NCBI RefSeq assembly: GCF_005860765.1
Contig: NZ_VCEI01000031.1
Coordinates: 124,001 to 188,000 of the forward strand
Origin: Dyadobacter sediminis
GTDB taxonomy: Bacteria; Bacteroidota; Bacteroidia; Cytophagales; Spirosomataceae
DNA: 64,000 bases
Reading direction: 5' to 3'
Made by a program: the position numbers and the translations under genes. The notes under the pieces were generated by a model that ran no database searches, had not been told where the DNA came from, and saw only the letters and a program-made list of their open reading frames with translations. Below, piece after piece: positions 61,677 through 64,000 of this stretch (the first letter of the stretch is position 1; each line of letters begins with the position of its first letter).

Positions 61677-62369
61677 ATGCTCTTACTAAGTATTGATACT
61701 TCTATCCGCGGCTGTTCCGTGGCTGTTCATGAAAATTCAGGATTGTTGGCGAGTTATGATCTCAATACAGACAAGTCGTCTTCATCCATACTTACAACGC
61801 TTATTAAAAGTGCCGTTGAACACAGCGGTTACGATTTGGCGGATCTGGATGCAGTTGCCATTGCCAAAGGTCCGGGTTCCTACACAGGCTTGCGCGTTGG
61901 CGTTTCCACGGCAAAAGGTCTCTGTTATGCACTGGACAAACCTTTGATTGCCATTAACACGTTGCAAGCCATGGCTTTGCAAGTCGCACCTTTTTATGCC
62001 GGACATTTGCTCTGCCCAATGATTGATGCGCGCCGGATGGAAGTTTATGCTGCCGTGTTTGATGATCAGAATAATTTTGTATGGCCAACGCAAGCTGTTA
62101 TTATGAACGATGCATCTTTTCAGGATTTGTTAACAGATCATAAAGTAGTGTTTTTTGGCGACGGTGCTGCCAAATGCAAGCCGCTGTTGCTGGAACATCC
62201 GAATGCGATTTTTCCGGAAATGGAAATCCGGCCTTCTGCCATTACCATTGGGAAATTGGCTGTTCAGGCTTTTGAAACTAATCAGTTTGAAGACGTAGCT
62301 GCTTTTGAACCGTATTATCTGAAAGATTTCATGTCGCCTCCACCCAAAAAGGCGAACCTGACAGTGTAA
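61677..62369 (+). CDS. tsaB: tRNA threonylcarbamoyladenosine biosynthesis protein TsaB
   Basis: TsaB is a partner of TsaD in N6-threonylcarbamoyladenosine synthesis at tRNA position 37. The 230-residue protein has the ASKHA ATPase-like start LLSIDTSIRGCSVAV and the family motif AIAKGPGSYTGLRVGVSTAKGL. It also has PMIDARRMEVYAAVF. It starts in the tail of the upstream terminator. It lacks TsaD/TsaE neighbours. Confidence 0.95.
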   Translation: MLLLSIDTSIRGCSVAVHENSGLLASYDLNTDKSSSSILTTLIKSAVEHSGYDLADLDAVAIAKGPGSYTGLRVGVSTAKGLCYALDKPLIAINTLQAMALQVAPFYAGHLLCPMIDARRMEVYAAVFDDQNNFVWPTQAVIMNDASFQDLLTDHKVVFFGDGAAKCKPLLLEHPNAIFPEMEIRPSAITIGKLAVQAFETNQFEDVAAFEPYYLKDFMSPPPKKANLTV

Positions 62370-62444
62370 TTCTCAATTCTGCATTCAGCAAGCAAACAAA
62401 CTCTTCTTTTTTGTTGTTACTGATTTACTAATTTATCGTGTAAA

Positions 62445-62978
62445 ATGGAAACTCAGGAAATTGTAAACCGCGTTGCCGTCAGTGGCATTGTTTCACTGGA
62501 CTTGGAAGAACTGTATCATCCGGGCGAACGCATTCTTTATGATATAAAAGATAATCTGTGGCAGGGAATGATCCTGCGGGAAAAAGATTTCCGCGAATTT
62601 CTGAAATCGCATGACTGGGTTCAGTATCAGGGAAAAAATGTGGCCATCATCTGTTCAGAAGATGCGATTGTGCCAACCTGGGCGTATATGCTGCTTGCCG
62701 TTCAGCTGGAACCTTATGCCAATGCCGTCGTTTTCGGCGACCTGGATGCGCTGGAAAGCAAATTGTTTACAGATGCGATCCATAAACTGAATCCTGAGGA
62801 ATTTACGGGAAAACGCGTGGTTGTAAAAGGTTGCAGTAAAGTACCGGTTCCCGTTTCCGCATATGTTGAAGTAAGCCGTTTGCTGAAACCGGTTGTTCAG
62901 AGCCTGATGTTCGGCGAGCCATGCAGTACGGTTCCGATTTACAAAAAGCCCAGATCTTCCGCTTCTTCCACTGACTGA
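62445..62978 (+). CDS. DUF2480 family protein
   Basis: The 177-residue protein matches DUF2480, a Bacteroidota-restricted family of unknown function, with SLDLEELYHPGERILYDIKD near the start, CSEDAIVPTWAYMLL and KGCSKVPVPVSAYVE. It lacks a signal peptide. Its last 40 nt overlap the 3' end of rnhB on the opposite strand. Confidence 0.85.
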   Translation: METQEIVNRVAVSGIVSLDLEELYHPGERILYDIKDNLWQGMILREKDFREFLKSHDWVQYQGKNVAIICSEDAIVPTWAYMLLAVQLEPYANAVVFGDLDALESKLFTDAIHKLNPEEFTGKRVVVKGCSKVPVPVSAYVEVSRLLKPVVQSLMFGEPCSTVPIYKKPRSSASSTD

Positions 62979-63565
62979 TTTTCTTCTGTTTTGAACAGCT
63001 TAAAGGTCATTCTGTGATAAGAGCAAGGACCATGCAGGCTCAGTGCTTTTCTATGATGGATTGTAGGATAACCGACGTTGGTTTCCCAGCCGTAATGCGG
63101 AAACTGATTTGCGAGACTGCACATAAGCTCATCACGGTAATTTTTGGCCAGTACCGAAGCTGCTGCAATGGAAAGGTAATGCGCATCGCCTTTGATAATA
63201 CAAGTATGCGGAATCAGCGGATACGGCGTAAAACGGTTTCCGTCCACAAGCAAATGCTCCGGTTTCAGATGCAGCTTGTCAACGGCACGGTGCATGGCCA
63301 GAAAGCTGGCTTTCAGAATGTTGATCTTATCTATTTCAAAATTGTCAACTTCGGCAACGGCATAGGAAAGTGCTTCCCGGATGATTTCTTTTTCAAGTTC
63401 CATACGCTGCCATTTTGTAAGTTGCTTGGAATCGTTCAGATAGGAATGCGAGTAATCTTTGGGCAAAATTACTGCTGCCGCCACAACTGGTCCGGCCAGA
63501 CAACCGCGGCCCACTTCATCCAGCCCGGCTTCGATGACATTCATGTTATAGTAAGCTTTCAGCAT
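62939..63565 (-). CDS. rnhB: Ribonuclease HII
   Basis: RNase HII removes ribonucleotides from DNA. The 208-residue protein has AGLDEVGRGCLAGPVVAAAV with the Asp-Glu of the active site (Asp16-Glu17), LLVDGN near 108 and the C-terminal catalytic region SVLAKNYRDEL. Its start overlaps the TGA of the upstream vWA gene (TGATG), so translation is probably coupled. The last residues (KTEENQSVEEAEDLGFL) are encoded in the overlap with DUF2480. Confidence 0.95.
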   Translation of the reverse strand: MLKAYYNMNVIEAGLDEVGRGCLAGPVVAAAVILPKDYSHSYLNDSKQLTKWQRMELEKEIIREALSYAVAEVDNFEIDKINILKASFLAMHRAVDKLHLKPEHLLVDGNRFTPYPLIPHTCIIKGDAHYLSIAAASVLAKNYRDELMCSLANQFPHYGWETNVGYPTIHHRKALSLHGPCSYHRMTFKLFKTEENQSVEEAEDLGFL

Positions 63566-64000
63566 CAGTCTTCCAGAATATTCGTCATAAATGTACTTTT
63601 TGTTCCCAGCGCCACCAGCAGGAACAATACGGCCCAGTAAAGATAAATCCGGTAAAAGTCGCTGATATCGCGGGATACAACGTTTCTGGCTTTTACTTTT
63701 TCGAGCTGGTCAATTTGTTTAAACACCGTTTCAAGCGCCGTATTATCCGTTGCCCTGAAATATTTCCCGTTTCCCAGGCCGGCAATGTTTTTCAGCTCAC
63801 TTTCATCAACGAATGCATTTGAAATATTGGTACTGTCCTGCCGCGCTGCTTTTTTAGGCCGCCCGACGGAAATGGTATAAACTTTCACACCGAACGCATT
63901 GGCCAGTTGTGCCGAAGTTGCCGGGCCGAGATTGCCGGAAGTATTGTCTCCGTCGCTGATCAGAATGGCCACTTTACTTTCACCCTGCGTATCTCTCATC
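63565..64000 (-). CDS. vWA-domain protein, BatA-like (C-terminal part; truncated by window edge)
   Basis: About 145 C-terminal residues are present. They contain the end of a von Willebrand A domain with SDGDNTSGNLGP, a MIDAS-like site, and a C-terminal TM helix (YRIYLYWAVLFLLVALG). This resembles BatA/BatB of the Bacteroidota Bat operon, involved in envelope stress tolerance and found with MoxR-type ATPases upstream. The N-terminus lies beyond base 64000. The stop overlaps the rnhB start. Confidence 0.75.
   Translation of the reverse strand, partial: MRDTQGESKVAILISDGDNTSGNLGPATSAQLANAFGVKVYTISVGRPKKAARQDSTNISNAFVDESELKNIAGLGNGKYFRATDNTALETVFKQIDQLEKVKARNVVSRDISDFYRIYLYWAVLFLLVALGTKSTFMTNILED

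Overview
The window is a chromosomal segment of a member of the Bacteroidota, most likely Cytophagales (Cytophagaceae/Spirosomataceae, Dyadobacter-like). The evidence is the family content (RemB/Wzi-like outer-membrane protein, DUF2480, a carboxypeptidase-regulatory-domain TonB receptor, a helix-hairpin-helix outer-membrane barrel), the near absence of Shine-Dalgarno sequences, and promoters of the Bacteroidota type (TTTG/TTG, about 19-21 nt, TAnnTTTG). The genus is an inference. About 57 genes are supported. Coding density is high and most genes are housekeeping genes.

Layout. 1-6.5 kb: a 10-bp-periodic TGAC repeat tract, a DEDDh exonuclease, and nuoKLMN (membrane arm of complex I) without nuoA-J. 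6.6-12.7 kb: an acyl esterase, an alpha/beta hydrolase, a CBS-domain protein with nadK, and a translationally coupled dipeptide epimerase plus AONS-like PLP enzyme. 12.7-17.6 kb: tatC, pdhA, recF, a ParE/RelE-type toxin whose antitoxin frame is broken by an amber codon, and a mannose-1-phosphate guanylyltransferase. 17.9-29.6 kb: TonB-dependent receptor, upp, RemB-like protein, nadC, HhH-barrel protein, recQ, a RidA protein and a small orphan. 29.7-39.8 kb: a minus-strand block (SWIM/SNF2 helicase, Nudix, gmhA, mnmD, PDZ-aspartyl protease), tpiA, an OmpA-like protein, then a glycan cluster (DUF5672, GT2, multi-pass membrane protein; 39.1-42.2 kb). 42.3-51.1 kb: an orphan, a nicotinamidase-like hydrolase, uvrA, a FAH-family protein, a small secreted orphan, der, era and the initiator tRNA. 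51.3-59.0 kb: a sugar dehydrogenase-like protein, then the most accessory-looking part: a Panacea-domain (DUF4065) antitoxin candidate overlapping a two-TM partner, an orphan pair, a GT-C-like membrane protein, and an MBOAT/SGNH pair for O-acylation. 59.3-64 kb: rpmH (too short for routine ORF calling), rnpA, a CtpA-type protease, tsaB, DUF2480, rnhB, and the C-terminus of a BatA-like vWA protein cut by the window edge.

The most interesting items are the Panacea/two-TM pair (a candidate PanAT toxin-antitoxin module with a possible operator), the ParE-type toxin with an amber-interrupted antitoxin, and the helically phased TGAC repeat array. Several genes appear to begin at TTG or GTG, and I moved several starts to internal ATGs where the upstream extension looked spurious.
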